Origin: Pseudoalteromonas sp. MSK9-3
GTDB lineage: Bacteria; Pseudomonadota; Gammaproteobacteria; Enterobacterales; Alteromonadaceae
Assembly (NCBI RefSeq): GCF_003590335.1
Contig: NZ_MIET01000036.1
Coordinates: forward strand, 62,001-126,000
Reading direction: 5' to 3'
DNA length: 64,000 bases
Shown: piece after piece, positions 63,435 to 64,000 of the stretch
How positions within the stretch are numbered: position 1 is the stretch's first letter
Layout: each line of letters starts with the position of its first letter
Notes under the pieces: generated by a model
Told to the model about the DNA's origin: nothing
Databases searched by the model: none
The model's input: the letters and a program-made list of their open reading frames with translations, nothing else
Made by a program: the position numbers and the translations under genes

Positions 63435-64000
63435 ATGTCAGAATACTATATCCCCAGTGAAACGCTAAAATTTCACGAAGAAATAAAAAAAAGCACCTTC
63501 ATCGTGCATATTGCCCATACGCCAACGCTTGATGATGCAAAAGCCTTCATAAAAAAGATAAATGAGGATTACCCTGACGCACGCCATAACTGCTGGGCGC
63601 ATGTGGCAGGGCAACCTGGTGGTAGCCATGTTTATGGGTTTTCTGATGATGGGGAACCAAATGGTACAGCAGGCAAGCCCATGTTAAATGTGCTTACCGG
63701 ATCTGGGCTAGGGGAGATAACGGCGGTAACAACGCGTTATTTTGGCGGCATTAAGTTAGGCACCGGCGGGTTGGTACGTGCGTATGGTGGCTCACTCAAT
63801 AATGCCTTAGCACAACTGCAGACGAGTTTAAAAATTCCGGCTGTGACACTCGTTGGTGAGTCTGATTATGCCTTACAAGGTGTGATTGAGCAGTACTTAC
63901 ACTCTCACTTTACGATTTTATCTATTGAGAAAGACTATGGGGTGGCGGTGAGTTGGCAAATTAGTCTAGATCACCGACAAGTACAGCAAGCACGGCAAGA
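63435..64000 (+). CDS. yigZ: IMPACT-family protein YigZ (right edge, partial)
   Basis: The frame opens at the ATG at 63435 (MSEYYIPSETLKFHEEIKKS) and runs past the window edge with 188 codons visible. The signature CWAHVAGQPGGSHVYGFSDDGEPNGTAGKP is interrupted by nothing, and TRYFGGIKLGTGGLVRAYGG follows, so the UPF0029/IMPACT N-domain is complete. The molecular role is not settled in bacteria. Gene order after pepQ matches E. coli. The ribosome site is weak; an overlapping ATG at 63427 is in another frame. Confidence 0.93.
   Translation, partial: MSEYYIPSETLKFHEEIKKSTFIVHIAHTPTLDDAKAFIKKINEDYPDARHNCWAHVAGQPGGSHVYGFSDDGEPNGTAGKPMLNVLTGSGLGEITAVTTRYFGGIKLGTGGLVRAYGGSLNNALAQLQTSLKIPAVTLVGESDYALQGVIEQYLHSHFTILSIEKDYGVAVSWQISLDHRQVQQARQ

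Noticed and set aside
1..64000. CRISPR array, tRNA or rRNA genes
   Set aside because: No regularly spaced repeats and no tRNA or rRNA consensus stretches were noticed, though short tRNAs are hard to exclude by eye.

Overview
The window is a chromosomal segment around the replication origin of a marine gammaproteobacterium, most likely Pseudoalteromonas or a close Alteromonadales relative. This rests on gene order (glmU, atpCDGAHFEBI, parB-parA-rsmG-mnmG, oriC, mioC, mnmE, yidC-yidD-rnpA-rpmH, dnaA-dnaN-recF-gyrB, glyQS, fadBA, slt, pepQ, yigZ), a 440-residue prolidase, AT-rich intergenic DNA and GATC-rich DnaA-box regions. No species marker was tested.

Region by region. (1) 1-4180: edge of a class I lanthipeptide-type locus, with a LanC-like cyclase cut by the window edge, a 65-residue precursor with a double-glycine leader, a peptidase-containing ABC exporter and its HlyD-type adaptor. 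(2) 4327-11412: glmU and atpC, normally close neighbours in this group, are separated by 5.3 kb of accessory DNA: a small exported lipoyl-like protein, two decayed copies of a lanthipeptide-like leader, an IS3-family scrap, an IS481-family element whose transposase has an in-frame stop, and a membrane-anchored winged-helix regulator. (3) 10996-25381: ATP synthase operon, chromosome partitioning genes, rsmG-mnmG, oriC (about 22400-22780), mioC and mnmE, all on the minus strand. (4) 25382-42717: a second accessory block between mnmE and yidC. It holds a CadC-type regulator with a TPR-like sensor, then an 11-gene, tightly coupled plus-strand operon that I read as a 2-alkyl-4-quinolone pathway. 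It has counterparts of PqsA, PhnA, PhnB, PqsB, PqsC, PqsD and PqsE, plus a second adenylating enzyme, a GST-like protein, a short-chain dehydrogenase and a heme-oxygenase-like diiron oxidase fused to a cupin. A convergent three-gene thiol-redox operon (CcdA-like, TlpA-like, Trx-like) follows. (5) 43082-52292: yidC, yidD, rnpA, rpmH (minus), then dnaA, dnaN, recF, gyrB (plus). (6) 52480-64000: glyQS, a small lipoprotein, tusA, fadBA, slt, pepQ and the start of yigZ.

How the quinolone genes would work together, by analogy with Pseudomonas aeruginosa: PhnAB makes anthranilate from chorismate, the PqsA-like ligase makes anthraniloyl-CoA, PqsD condenses it with malonyl units, the PqsE-like hydrolase frees 2-aminobenzoylacetate, and the PqsBC pair joins that to a medium-chain acyl group. 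The second ligase may supply the acyl-CoA. The SDR, GST and diiron-cupin protein have no counterpart in the P. aeruginosa operon and are candidates for new tailoring steps. No PqsR, PqsH or PqsL homologue is seen here. The most interesting points are this operon and its diiron-cupin oxidase, a pair of related micro-ORFs ahead of the regulator and of the operon, and the decayed lanthipeptide leaders near 6.7 kb.
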